The translations under genes and the position numbers were made by a program. The notes under the pieces are model-generated. The model searched no databases, had not been told where the DNA came from, and saw nothing but the letters and a program-made list of their open reading frames with translations. This document shows, in pieces, positions 1 to 6,290 of a DNA stretch of 10,120 nt (position 1 is its first letter; every line of letters starts with the position of its first letter). The stretch is taken from assembly GCA_018656855.1 (NCBI GenBank), contig JABHYP010000329.1:1-10120 (forward strand). Reading direction: 5' to 3'. This DNA is from Candidatus Latescibacterota bacterium (GTDB taxonomy: Bacteria > Latescibacterota > Latescibacteria > Latescibacterales > Latescibacteraceae).

Positions 1-159
1 AAGACTTTTACCGGTGTTCGTATTTTCGGCCGACACTTTTTCGTACGCGCCGAAGGAACCAAGCGACAGACCGGCAGCGCCAACAGCAATGTTTTTGAAA
101 AATTTTCTCCGGCTGTAGGAAGCGCCCTTATAAATTTCTGAGCATGCTTTATGCCTCAT
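1..159 (-). CDS. Tat-exported protein, N-terminal part only (family unknown)
   Basis: The first 53 codons of a minus-strand gene that leaves the window at position 1. The start is ATG at 159-157, preceded by a strong GAGGTGAT ribosome-binding site at about 163-170. The N-terminus reads as a twin-arginine signal: SRRKFFKNIAVGAAGLSLG lies at residues 16-34, giving an arginine pair followed by FFK and then a short, mildly hydrophobic Ala/Gly/Leu stretch. A plausible signal peptidase site follows at VSA (residues 42-44). The product is therefore probably folded, possibly with a bound cofactor, before export. Many proteins with this kind of leader next to sugar-acid genes are Gfo/Idh/MocA-type oxidoreductases, but nothing of the mature domain is visible, so no function is assigned. 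The Tat call rests on the motif alone. Confidence 0.75.
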   Translation of the reverse strand, partial: MRHKACSEIYKGASYSRRKFFKNIAVGAAGLSLGSFGAYEKVSAENTNTGKSL

Positions 160-182
160 AATCATCACCTCTCTATAAATAT

Positions 183-210
183 GTTTCAAGTTTCAGGTTT
201 CAGGTTTTTT
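183..210. repeat. Degenerate 7-nt tandem tract (GTTTCAR)
   Basis: Three consecutive heptamers, GTTTCAA (183-189), GTTTCAG (190-196) and GTTTCAG (197-203), then GTTTTTT (204-210). The tract lies about 24 nt upstream of the Tat-protein start codon, just outside its ribosome-binding site. It is one of several period-7 tracts in this window. Confidence 0.8.
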
Positions 211-250
211 TGCCGCAGAAAAGCGCAAAAGATAATTGGTTACCGTGTAG

Positions 251-272
251 GGGTAATCCTATGTGATTACCC
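251..272. repeat. 8-bp inverted repeat, hairpin-capable
   Basis: GGGTAATC (251-258) and GATTACCC (265-272) are perfectly complementary around a 6-nt loop. On the minus strand no T-run follows, so it is not a convincing intrinsic terminator for the HAD gene. The arms share the GATT/AATC core of the neighbouring 9-nt tract and probably belong to the same repeat material. Confidence 0.6.
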
Positions 273-283
273 TATAGATTTGA

Positions 284-319
284 ACCACGATTCCCGGGAT
301 TAGAAGGATTACCATGATT
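284..319. repeat. Degenerate 9-nt tandem tract (NNNNNGATT)
   Basis: Four consecutive nonamers end in GATT: ACCACGATT (284-292), CCCGGGATT (293-301), AGAAGGATT (302-310) and ACCATGATT (311-319). Downstream lie a 6-bp inverted repeat, TTGCCG (327-332) with CGGCAA (346-351), and a nested CCGC-AAA-GCGG hairpin. The tract occupies the spacer 3' of the HAD gene. Units of this AATCC/GATT kind look like the widespread, little-understood intergenic repeats of environmental bacterial genomes; that comparison is from general recollection. Confidence 0.7.
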
Positions 320-409
320 GAAATCCTTGCCGAATTCCCGCAAAGCGGCAATCCCAGTTAAAAAAATGATAATATAATAACCACAAATCTCTTATAGAAC
401 CTCAATATT

Positions 410-1312
410 TTAATGCGCGCCGGGCACATTACTTTTCCATGGAGGAGTTTCAGGCAGCAGTTTATCGAACACAGAGATCAGTTTTTCTTCGTACTCTTTT
501 GTATATTCGCCGCTATGAAATTTATCTGCAGCCTCGTTATGGAAAAGTTCCCATGAGTTTTCCTCAAGGCCGGGGTTAACCGGAAAAAACAGCAGGTTAT
601 TCGCTTTTGCGGCTTTCATATCCCCGGGCGCGTCTCCTATCATGATAACATTGCCTTCGGGATATTTATCCTTGACGAGTTTGAGATGGTCCTTTTTCTT
701 CCCCATTTCCTGTCCGGCTATTACAAGCGGAAATCCGTCTATATCATTTTCTTTCCATTCCCTTTCCAGCGCTTCACCCGGCGTTCCAGAGCACACAATA
801 ATGTCCGCCCATTTCGAAATCTTCTCCAGGCTTTCCCTGACGAGAGGAAAAGGAGGAATTCCAAATACCATATCCTTGATGGCTGAATTTACAGCGTTAC
901 TCCAGGTAAGAACCTGTTTCAACACCGGATCGCCGGTTCTTTCCACCTCAGCTGTAAGAGCGGGATTACCGAGCTTCGATTCACGCGCTATCCAGTCGCG
1001 AAATGGCTGAGCAACCGGTATTTCAACATTTCTTTTGCGTACTTCCGGCCAATCCATAAGCAAGTCGAAAACTTTTACCAGCGCCGGAAACCGGTTAGAG
1101 CCGCGCCATTTTGAATACAGGTTGACAAATTCCGCAGCGGTCCGGGTGTATTTGGAAACAGGCTGCAATTTCCAGCATTTAATTGTATTTGGTGTGAAGC
1201 ATTCCTTTTGTTTGATTTCCATGGAATCGAATACACAGCCATCCGAATCAATCGCAATAAGAAACTCGTGCCCGGATTTTAATTCTTTCAGGGGCGCCTG
1301 AGGATCTATCAT
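410..1312 (-). CDS. HAD-superfamily phosphohydrolase with large cap domain
   Basis: A 300-residue cytoplasmic protein with all four haloacid-dehalogenase motifs. Motif I is IAIDSDGCVFDS (residues 19-30), with nucleophile D22 and acid/base D24; motif II is CSGTP with S175; the motif III lysine is K206 or K207; motif IV is GDAPGD (226-231), with D227 and D231 for Mg2+. DxDG at motif I is the phosphatase pattern. About 125 residues between motifs I and II form a large, mostly helical C1-type cap, bigger than in ordinary phosphoglycolate phosphatases, so the substrate is probably a specific phosphorylated metabolite. The start at 1312 is supported by AAGGAGT 6 nt upstream. It follows the LarA-like gene by 113 bp on the same strand, so a sugar-acid phosphate is a reasonable guess but only an inference. 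There is no signal peptide or membrane segment. Confidence 0.88.
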   Translation of the reverse strand: MIDPQAPLKELKSGHEFLIAIDSDGCVFDSMEIKQKECFTPNTIKCWKLQPVSKYTRTAAEFVNLYSKWRGSNRFPALVKVFDLLMDWPEVRKRNVEIPVAQPFRDWIARESKLGNPALTAEVERTGDPVLKQVLTWSNAVNSAIKDMVFGIPPFPLVRESLEKISKWADIIVCSGTPGEALEREWKENDIDGFPLVIAGQEMGKKKDHLKLVKDKYPEGNVIMIGDAPGDMKAAKANNLLFFPVNPGLEENSWELFHNEAADKFHSGEYTKEYEEKLISVFDKLLPETPPWKSNVPGAH

Positions 1313-1363
1313 AGATTACTCCTTTAAATGTAAAAATTTTATTTTTATAAAGTGTTTCATTGC

Positions 1364-1420
1364 CTGTTGTCAGTTGTTTAACTCATGCTTATGATCATCG
1401 ACTACGGACTATGGGCTACG
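1364..1420. repeat. Two degenerate 7-nt tandem tracts after the LarA-like gene
   Basis: Two short period-7 tracts of different sequence. The first is CTGTTGT (1364-1370) and CAGTTGT (1371-1377). The second is GACTACG (1400-1406), GACTATG (1407-1413) and GGCTACG (1414-1420). The second ends 5 nt from the stop codon of the LarA-like gene at 1426, so it would be transcribed as the start of that gene's 3' untranslated region. Confidence 0.7.
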
Positions 1421-1425
1421 AAAAA

Positions 1426-2691
1426 TTATTTCCTGAACGGATTATCCTCCAGAAGATATAGCATTTCACCGGCTTTTGGAACATATAATATCCCTTCATC
1501 CTCACTGCCTTTCCAGTCGTCCGGATTTATCGATTTCGGGTCGCGGTAGTCGAGGTTGATTTTTGCGCAGTAGTCCTCCGGCATCGCTGTTGCCAGAACC
1601 ACGTTTGCCCGCGATTTCTCGACTCCATTTTCAAATGTGCCTGTTCCTTTCACGTTGCACGAGTGGGCGAGTATCCCGCCCTGGATATCCTTGAATCTGT
1701 CCCATTGTTTCAGAAAATAGTCACGGCAGTGGTAGCCGATCTTTTCGAGGATATGACCGTACACCGCAGATACATGATCCACATGAGGCGCATGAATGAT
1801 GATCTCGCCGCCATCGGCGACCACGGATTCGAGCTTGTACATACACTTTCCCGCAGTCCATATTTCGTCATACATCGGCGGAGCGCAGGAAAGCACCCGT
1901 TTGAAAGGACGTTTTTTGTAAATAATATGGATCTTATCTGATAAATCCGCCGCCGCTGAAAATGTTTCATCAGGTGGTCCGATAAAAAGCCCATGCAGGT
2001 TATGATCATGTACAACAAGATTGATGCATATACGCTCAACCGGAATAAACGCGGCAGCTTTTTCAACGAGTTTTCGCATGGGCGTATCCTTTGTGCCGAT
2101 GAAAACAGGTAAGGTTATAAGTGCGGCTATCCAGTGGAAGGTATCGATGATTTCTTCCCCGGATATGCCGGGAAAGAGGTATTTATGTCCCCCGGAAAAT
2201 CCCATCGCTTCGTGAGGAAATGTCGGGCCGATAATTATCAGAAGGTCATATTCATACACCATCTTGTTAATGGTAACATCTACTTTTTTCTTAAGAAGCC
2301 CGTTTGAAATCTGTGCGATTTCATCCTCGCTGAAACTTCCGGCAAGTGTCAACTGTCCGGGGTCACGCGAGTTATGGTTGAAGAATCTAGCTTTGGGGAA
2401 TGAGTGTATATGTTCCTGCTTTGTGATGCCGAGGTGTCTGTAAATCGCATCATCGTTCATGGGAGGATGTGTTCCGAGAGCGATGAGAAAGTCAAGATTT
2501 TTTACACGTTCCGAAAGCAGTTTGTAAACAACACGAAAAAGAAGGCCAAAAGGCCCAGACCGTGTATAATCAGGTATAATGACAAGCACACGTTTGCCGT
2601 TAAGATCACTCCGGGCAAACGCCTCAGCACACAGGTCAAATACCTGTTTTTCGTTCAATGTTTCAATTTCAGAGCCATTACCGATAATCAT
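1426..2691 (-). CDS. LarA-family nickel-pincer-dependent racemase/epimerase
   Basis: 421 residues, close to the roughly 424 of Lactiplantibacillus plantarum lactate racemase LarA. Compared with that protein from memory, the active-site pattern is complete: DYTR (41-44) matches D72/R75, H75 in ALGTHPPM matches H108, H160 in GPTFPHEAMGFSGGHK matches H174, K170 matches the cofactor-tethering K184, and H186 in TFHW matches nickel ligand H200. The spacings 160-170-186 equal 174-184-200 exactly. The protein should therefore use the nickel-pincer nucleotide cofactor and interconvert a 2-hydroxy-acid or sugar-acid epimer. LarA homologues have diverse substrates, so lactate is not assured; neighbouring 6-phosphogluconate dehydrogenase and SDR genes suggest a sugar acid. 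The cofactor genes larB, larC and larE are absent here. No clear Shine-Dalgarno motif precedes ATG 2691; an in-frame TAA 6 nt upstream excludes a longer start. Confidence 0.88.
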   Translation of the reverse strand: MIIGNGSEIETLNEKQVFDLCAEAFARSDLNGKRVLVIIPDYTRSGPFGLLFRVVYKLLSERVKNLDFLIALGTHPPMNDDAIYRHLGITKQEHIHSFPKARFFNHNSRDPGQLTLAGSFSEDEIAQISNGLLKKKVDVTINKMVYEYDLLIIIGPTFPHEAMGFSGGHKYLFPGISGEEIIDTFHWIAALITLPVFIGTKDTPMRKLVEKAAAFIPVERICINLVVHDHNLHGLFIGPPDETFSAAADLSDKIHIIYKKRPFKRVLSCAPPMYDEIWTAGKCMYKLESVVADGGEIIIHAPHVDHVSAVYGHILEKIGYHCRDYFLKQWDRFKDIQGGILAHSCNVKGTGTFENGVEKSRANVVLATAMPEDYCAKINLDYRDPKSINPDDWKGSEDEGILYVPKAGEMLYLLEDNPFRK

Positions 2692-2731
2692 GGGATATTA
2701 AATTCCGGATTCAAGACTCAAAGTTTATTTC

Positions 2732-2759
2732 TCTAAACCACAAACTCTAAACTGCAAAC
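2732..2759. repeat. Degenerate 7-nt tandem tract (NNNAAAC)
   Basis: Four consecutive heptamers end in AAAC: TCTAAAC (2732-2738), CACAAAC (2739-2745), TCTAAAC (2746-2752) and TGCAAAC (2753-2759). The tract ends 2 nt from the 6-phosphogluconate dehydrogenase stop codon. It fills about 40% of the 70-bp spacer before the LarA-like gene. Confidence 0.8.
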
Positions 2760-2761
2760 CA

Positions 2762-4180
2762 TCATTTCAGCCATTCGGTATGGAAAAACTGTCCGCGCGG
2801 CTTGTCAATACGCTCATATGTATGGGCGCCGAAATAATCACGCTGAGCCTGCAGGAGATTGGCGGGCAGACGCGAACTCCGGTAGCTGTCATAATATGCC
2901 AGCGCGCTTGAAAATGCCGGAACAGGAATGCCGTTTTGTACAGCCATGCTAACAGTTTTTCGCCACGCTGTTTGCGTTTCTTCTATCACATTTATAAAAT
3001 AAGGATCAAGCAGCAGGTTAGGAAGATTGGGGTTATTATCAAATGCCTCTTTTATCTTCCCAAGGAATTGCGCGCGGATTATACACCCGCCTCTCCACAG
3101 CAATGCGATATTTCCAAAATCGAGATTCCAGCCATGCTCTTCTGATGCAGCCCGCATAAGTTGATATCCCTGTGCATACGAACAAATTTTTGACGCATAC
3201 AGCGCCTTTCTAATCATTTCGATAAATACCTTTTTATCACCATCGAACCTGATATCCGGCCCGGTCAAAACCTTTGATGCAGATACACGCTCTTCCTTTA
3301 TGGCGCTCATGGTTCGCGCAAACACGGCTTCGGCAATAGTCTGTGCGGGGATGCCCAGGTCAAGAGCGGCCTGGCTAGTCCATTTTCCTGTCCCTTTCTG
3401 TCCCGCTGTATCAAGGATAACATCAACCATCGGTTTGCCGGTTTTCGGATCCTTTTTGGCCAGAATGTCGCGCGTTATTTCTATCAGGTAACTGTCCAAT
3501 TCCCCTTCATTCCACTCGGTGAACACATCGTGCATTTCATCGGTAGTCAACTCAAGTACTCTGGTCATCAGCAGGTAAGCCTCGCAAATCATCTGCATGT
3601 CACCATACTCGATGCCGTTGTGACACATCTTAACGAAATGGCCGGCGCCATCTCTTCCGACCCATTCACAGCAGGGTGTTCCATCGCCGACTTTAGCAGC
3701 TATTGCCTGAAAAATCGGTTTCACATGGGGCCATGCTTCAGGCGATCCGCCAGGCATTATGGACGGTCCTTTCAGAGCTCCTTCTTCACCGCCTGAAACT
3801 CCCGTTCCTATGTAGAGCAATCCTTTGTCCTTTATATACTTTGTTCTTCGAATGGTATCAGGGAAATGGCTGTTGCCGCCATCGATGATAATATCGCCCT
3901 TTTCAAGATGAGGCAATACAAGCTCAATGAAATCATCCACAGGTTTGCCTGCTTTGACCATAAGCATAACCTTCCGGGGGCTTTTGAGACTTGCCGCCAG
4001 TTCTTCAATGGAATGATACCCTTTGATATTCTTACCTTTTGCGTTGCCGTTTATGAAATCATCCACTTTGCTGACTGTACGGTTGAAAACTGCCACCGAA
4101 AAGCCGCGGCTCTCCATATTGAGAACAAGATTTTCACCCATCACAGCCAGACCGACAAGACCAATGTCACACTTATCCAT
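2762..4180 (-). CDS. gnd: 6-phosphogluconate dehydrogenase (decarboxylating)
   Basis: A 472-residue cytoplasmic enzyme, the normal length for the long homodimeric NADP-dependent form. It oxidatively decarboxylates 6-phosphogluconate to ribulose 5-phosphate in the oxidative pentose phosphate pathway. Visible elements are the Rossmann motif GLVGLAVMGENL (7-18), NRT (33-35) for the NADP 2'-phosphate, the substrate loop VSGGEEGA (128-135), catalytic K184 and E191 in HFVKMCHNGIEYGD, the family signature ILDTAGQKGTGKW (255-267), and the C-terminal tail with R447 and H453 in QRDYFGAHTYER, which completes the partner subunit's active site. A textbook AGGAGG at 4189-4194 lies 8 nt before the ATG. No glucose-6-phosphate dehydrogenase or lactonase gene is adjacent, so gluconate or another sugar acid may supply the substrate; that is inference. 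Two inverted repeats lie upstream. Confidence 0.97.
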   Translation of the reverse strand: MDKCDIGLVGLAVMGENLVLNMESRGFSVAVFNRTVSKVDDFINGNAKGKNIKGYHSIEELAASLKSPRKVMLMVKAGKPVDDFIELVLPHLEKGDIIIDGGNSHFPDTIRRTKYIKDKGLLYIGTGVSGGEEGALKGPSIMPGGSPEAWPHVKPIFQAIAAKVGDGTPCCEWVGRDGAGHFVKMCHNGIEYGDMQMICEAYLLMTRVLELTTDEMHDVFTEWNEGELDSYLIEITRDILAKKDPKTGKPMVDVILDTAGQKGTGKWTSQAALDLGIPAQTIAEAVFARTMSAIKEERVSASKVLTGPDIRFDGDKKVFIEMIRKALYASKICSYAQGYQLMRAASEEHGWNLDFGNIALLWRGGCIIRAQFLGKIKEAFDNNPNLPNLLLDPYFINVIEETQTAWRKTVSMAVQNGIPVPAFSSALAYYDSYRSSRLPANLLQAQRDYFGAHTYERIDKPRGQFFHTEWLK

Positions 4181-4232
4181 TTAGTTTTCCTCCTGATTCA
4201 TTTATGTTGGATTTCAATATTTTTATTCTTCA

Positions 4233-4289
4233 TTAACTTTAGTTAAGCTCACCAGATTAAGTATTACTCAATTTTCTCAGGTACTTAAT
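4233..4289. promoter_or_regulatory. Two palindromes upstream of gnd, possible operator
   Basis: TTAACT-TT-AGTTAA (4233-4246) is a perfect 14-bp palindrome beginning 52 nt before the gnd start codon. ATTAAGTA (4256-4263) and TACTTAAT (4282-4289) form an 8-bp inverted repeat with an 18-nt spacer. They could bind a dimeric regulator, but the region is very AT-rich and chance palindromes are likely. I could not place a convincing promoter relative to them. Confidence 0.3.
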
Positions 4290-4362
4290 TTATTATAAGA
4301 ACCAATTTTCTTTTATCTTCAGTTAATCGGGCAGTTCATTAACGGCTGTTATATTTTTAAAT

Positions 4363-4387
4363 AAACCGGAATCTGAAATCTGAAACC
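4363..4387. repeat. Degenerate 7-nt tandem tract (AATCTGA)
   Basis: Heptamer phase AAACCGG (4363-4369), AATCTGA (4370-4376), AATCTGA (4377-4383), then AACC. Read on the minus strand the units become GTTTCAG and ATTTCAG, the same motif as the tract at 183-210. The tract lies 11 nt beyond the SDR stop codon. Confidence 0.75.
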
Positions 4388-4398
4388 ATAATAACGAG

Positions 4399-5181
4399 TT
4401 AAATTGTCATCGCAGTAAAACCGCCGTCCACACGAATAACTGCCCCTGTAGTAAATGACGAAGCTTTTTCCGATGCAAGCCATATCACAGCGCCAACGAG
4501 CTCTTCAGGTTCACCGAACCGGGACATTGGGGTATGGCTGAAAATAGAATCAATACGTTCCTGTGTCAGAATCTTTCGATTCTGTTCCGCCGGGAAAAAA
4601 CCGGGAGCAAGGGCATTTACACGAATCTTGTGTGTGGCCCATTCGCGTGCAAGGAACCGGGTGAGATTATTTACCCCTGCCTTGGAAATACTGTATGTGA
4701 ATACTTTTGAAAGCGGAGGGCCTGAAGATACCGAAGAGATATTTATAATGCTTCCGCCCTCGTTCTGCTCGATCATTCTTTTTCCGAAAACCTGACATGC
4801 AAGAAACATGCTTTTAAGGTTTACCCGGAGGATATTTTCCCACTCATCTTCCGAAATATCTAAAAACTTTGTGGCGGAATTAATGCCTGGAGCATTGATA
4901 AGAATATCGATACGTCCCCATTCCGAGATGATCCTGTTAAGAGCATTCTGAACATCCTCTTTGTTTGTAGCATCGACCTGAACCGGCAGCGCCTCGCCGT
5001 TATGGTCACGTTTTATCAAGGTCGCCGTTTTTTCAGCATTTTCCATGTTCATATCAAGTATGGCAACTCTTGCTCCGGCTTGAGACAAACCCATGGCCAT
5101 TGCTCCTCCCAAGACACCTCCCGCACCGATGGCTGCGGCGACTTTCCCATCAAGGTTGAATATTTCATCAACAAATGACAT
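4399..5181 (-). CDS. SDR sugar-acid oxidoreductase, D-mannonate oxidoreductase type
   Basis: A 260-residue classical short-chain dehydrogenase/reductase. The N-terminal nucleotide motif IGAGGVLGGAMA (18-29) is the GGVLGGAMA variant seen in D-mannonate oxidoreductase (fructuronate reductase)-like and gluconate dehydrogenase-like SDRs. D43 at the end of the second strand favours NAD(H). NAPG (96-99) replaces the usual NAGG; catalytic N121, S150, Y163 and K167 (YSISK) are all present. LAPGFFPAEQNRKIL (191-205) and the closing VDGGFTAMTI also resemble that subgroup. The likely reaction is reversible NAD-linked interconversion of a keto-uronate and an aldonate; the exact substrate cannot be read from sequence. 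GGGGTG lies about 7 nt upstream of ATG 5181. It is 218 bp upstream of gnd on the same strand, consistent with a shared sugar-acid pathway but not a tight operon. Confidence 0.85.
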   Translation of the reverse strand: MSFVDEIFNLDGKVAAAIGAGGVLGGAMAMGLSQAGARVAILDMNMENAEKTATLIKRDHNGEALPVQVDATNKEDVQNALNRIISEWGRIDILINAPGINSATKFLDISEDEWENILRVNLKSMFLACQVFGKRMIEQNEGGSIINISSVSSGPPLSKVFTYSISKAGVNNLTRFLAREWATHKIRVNALAPGFFPAEQNRKILTQERIDSIFSHTPMSRFGEPEELVGAVIWLASEKASSFTTGAVIRVDGGFTAMTI

Positions 5182-5289
5182 TTACAACACCCCGGTAATG
5201 ACTGATTTATAAAAAATTGGTTAATAATATATGGGGAAAGAAATATATATATGAGCCGCATATTTTGCAAGGATAGTCTCTTCTGCAGG

Positions 5290-5430
5290 TTATACTTTTT
5301 TCAGAAAAATTTCTTTATATCGCTTCTTCATGTTGCGAAGGATGAAAATATTGATGAGGAGCAAAGGGATAAGTTCCAAGGCAAAAGGAAAAATAATAAG
5401 CCTGGCTACCCCCGCTTTATTTGAATAGAG
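5290..5430 (-). pseudogene. Membrane-protein C-terminal tail after an in-frame TGA
   Basis: After the TGA at 5433-5431, the same reading frame stays open for 46 codons to TAA at 5292-5290. It encodes a convincing protein tail: a strongly hydrophobic segment beginning VARLIIFPFALELIPLLLIN, long enough to span a membrane, then a basic cytoplasmic-type end with RNMKKRYKE and FLKKV. There is no upstream ATG in this segment to start it independently. It most likely is the remnant 3' end of a membrane-protein gene, either continuous with the small ORF at 5658-5431 through a nonsense mutation or left by a deletion. No SECIS-like hairpin is visible right after the TGA, so selenocysteine is unlikely. 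The parent family is not recognised. Confidence 0.4.
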
Positions 5431-5658
5431 TCAATTGGGATTTGTAATTTGAGTAAAATATCTTTCGAAGAATCCGTTTAGGACTTTAGTTCTAACTGGA
5501 ATATTGTCAAAGATTGAACGATGCAATGCTGTGTAGGTTAACGTAGAGCCTTTTGGTTTAAAGCGAGATGTCGTCGTGATTGAAACGGCATCGCTTGAGA
5601 TTATTACCGAGTTTCGAATGAAATCGCCTGTTTTCTTAAATATGTCTTGATTATTCAT
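5431..5658 (-). CDS. Small hypothetical ORF, 75 aa, possibly part of a decayed gene
   Basis: ATG at 5658, preceded 5 nt upstream by a purine run (seven G, two A at 5663-5671) that could serve as a ribosome-binding site. The product begins MNNQDIFKKTGDFIRNS and has a Ser/Thr-rich middle (ITTTSRF, STLTYT) and an aromatic, basic end (FFERYFTQITNPN). It has no signal peptide, membrane segment or recognisable motif. It ends at TGA 5433-5431, and the next 46 codons in the same frame encode a transmembrane tail, so this may be the upstream part of an interrupted gene of about 121 codons rather than an intact small gene. It stands alone, 249 bp from the SDR gene and 224 bp from the RNase HI gene. Confidence 0.3.
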   Translation of the reverse strand: MNNQDIFKKTGDFIRNSVIISSDAVSITTTSRFKPKGSTLTYTALHRSIFDNIPVRTKVLNGFFERYFTQITNPN

Positions 5659-5882
5659 AGCTTCCCCCCCAATCTAACTCGAGCCTTTTCAGAACAATTC
5701 AAACAATTTAATTACAGCAATTTCTGATGTGCAGAGCCGAATTGAATTTAAATATGTCCGGCATTTCCAATGTAAAAATTATAAGGGCGAATAGCTCCTA
5801 TTCAGTCAACAAGTTCAATTTATGGTTTTATCCAGAATTCTCAACGGACTACTGACACCTGACCATGAATATTACCCGATAC
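5659..5882. other. Non-coding spacer between RNase HI operon end and small ORF
   Basis: I see no gene here. It holds a short hairpin, GAATAG-CTC-CTATTC (5789-5803), followed on the minus strand about 10 nt later by a short T-run; this is at best a weak terminator for the RNase HI operon, 80 nt past its stop. Next to the RNase HI stop is a period-7 tract described separately. The rest is AT-rich without clear structure. Confidence 0.5.
5846..5866. repeat. Degenerate 7-nt tandem tract (NGACNNN)
   Basis: Three consecutive heptamers share GAC in the same register: GGACTAC (5846-5852), TGACACC (5853-5859) and TGACCAT (5860-5866). The tract starts 16 nt after the RNase HI-family stop codon on the minus strand. 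It is the most degenerate of the set. Confidence 0.55.
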
Positions 5883-6290
5883 TTATTTTCCGGATTTATG
5901 TTCTTTTAAAGCTCTGTTCGCCAGGTTGTCAGCAAGAGAATTATTTTCACGGTTAACGTGAATAACCTTGCAGGAGTCTAATTCCGTCAGAAGCATTTTT
6001 ATTTCGGTATAAAGTGGTTTCAGTCCAGGATTTTTTACTTTATATATTCCGTTAATTTGCCTGACTACAAGTTCCGAGTCCGAATATACTGTCACTTCGG
6101 TAGCGCCCAGTTCCATCATCCGCTTTAACGAAGCGAGAAAAGCTTTATATTCGGCAACGTTGTTGGTAGTTTTCCCGATATAAGCATATTTTTCTTCAAG
6201 TAATACGCCGTCTTTTTCAATCGTATAGCCGATTGCCGCAGGCCCCGGATTACCCTTGGAAGCGCCATCAGTATGAGCACTCAGTTTCAT
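5883..6290 (-). CDS. Ribonuclease HI-family protein
   Basis: A 135-residue protein made only of the RNase H fold, shorter than the roughly 155 of E. coli RNase HI and like the RNase_HI_like (YpdQ/YpeP) group. The four metal-binding acidic residues are all present: D8 in HTDGASKGNPG, E47 in NNVAEYKA, D71 in YSDSELVV and D121 in the C-terminal REN..LADNLAN element. It should cleave RNA in RNA:DNA hybrids, acting in primer or R-loop removal, although some members of this group are weakly active or have other roles. The basic-protrusion region of E. coli RNase HI is reduced. Its ATG overlaps the upstream zinc-ribbon gene's TGA as ATGA, so translation is probably coupled. No strong ribosome-binding site of its own is visible. 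Confidence 0.92.
   Translation of the reverse strand: MKLSAHTDGASKGNPGPAAIGYTIEKDGVLLEEKYAYIGKTTNNVAEYKAFLASLKRMMELGATEVTVYSDSELVVRQINGIYKVKNPGLKPLYTEIKMLLTELDSCKVIHVNRENNSLADNLANRALKEHKSGK

Noticed and set aside
1..159. Naming the first gene a Gfo/Idh/MocA oxidoreductase
   Set aside because: Only the Tat signal is inside the window; no residue of the catalytic domain can be read.
251..272. Intrinsic terminator of the HAD gene
   Set aside because: The hairpin is good but is not followed by a T-run on the minus strand and lies about 140 nt past the stop.
183..319. A CRISPR array or attachment site from the repeated units
   Set aside because: The repeats are 7-9 nt, directly abutting and degenerate, without spacers; no cas or integrase gene is present.
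1710..2066. A 118-codon open frame on the minus strand inside the LarA-like gene
   Set aside because: It is an off-frame shadow; the overlapping frame encodes a complete LarA-family protein with all catalytic residues.
3530..3888. Open frames on the plus strand opposite gnd
   Set aside because: They are antisense to a highly conserved enzyme and show no recognisable domains or ribosome-binding sites.
5428..5440. Selenocysteine insertion at the TGA of 5433-5431
   Set aside because: No SECIS-like stem-loop is visible in the bases after the TGA, and the residue context is not that of a known selenoprotein.
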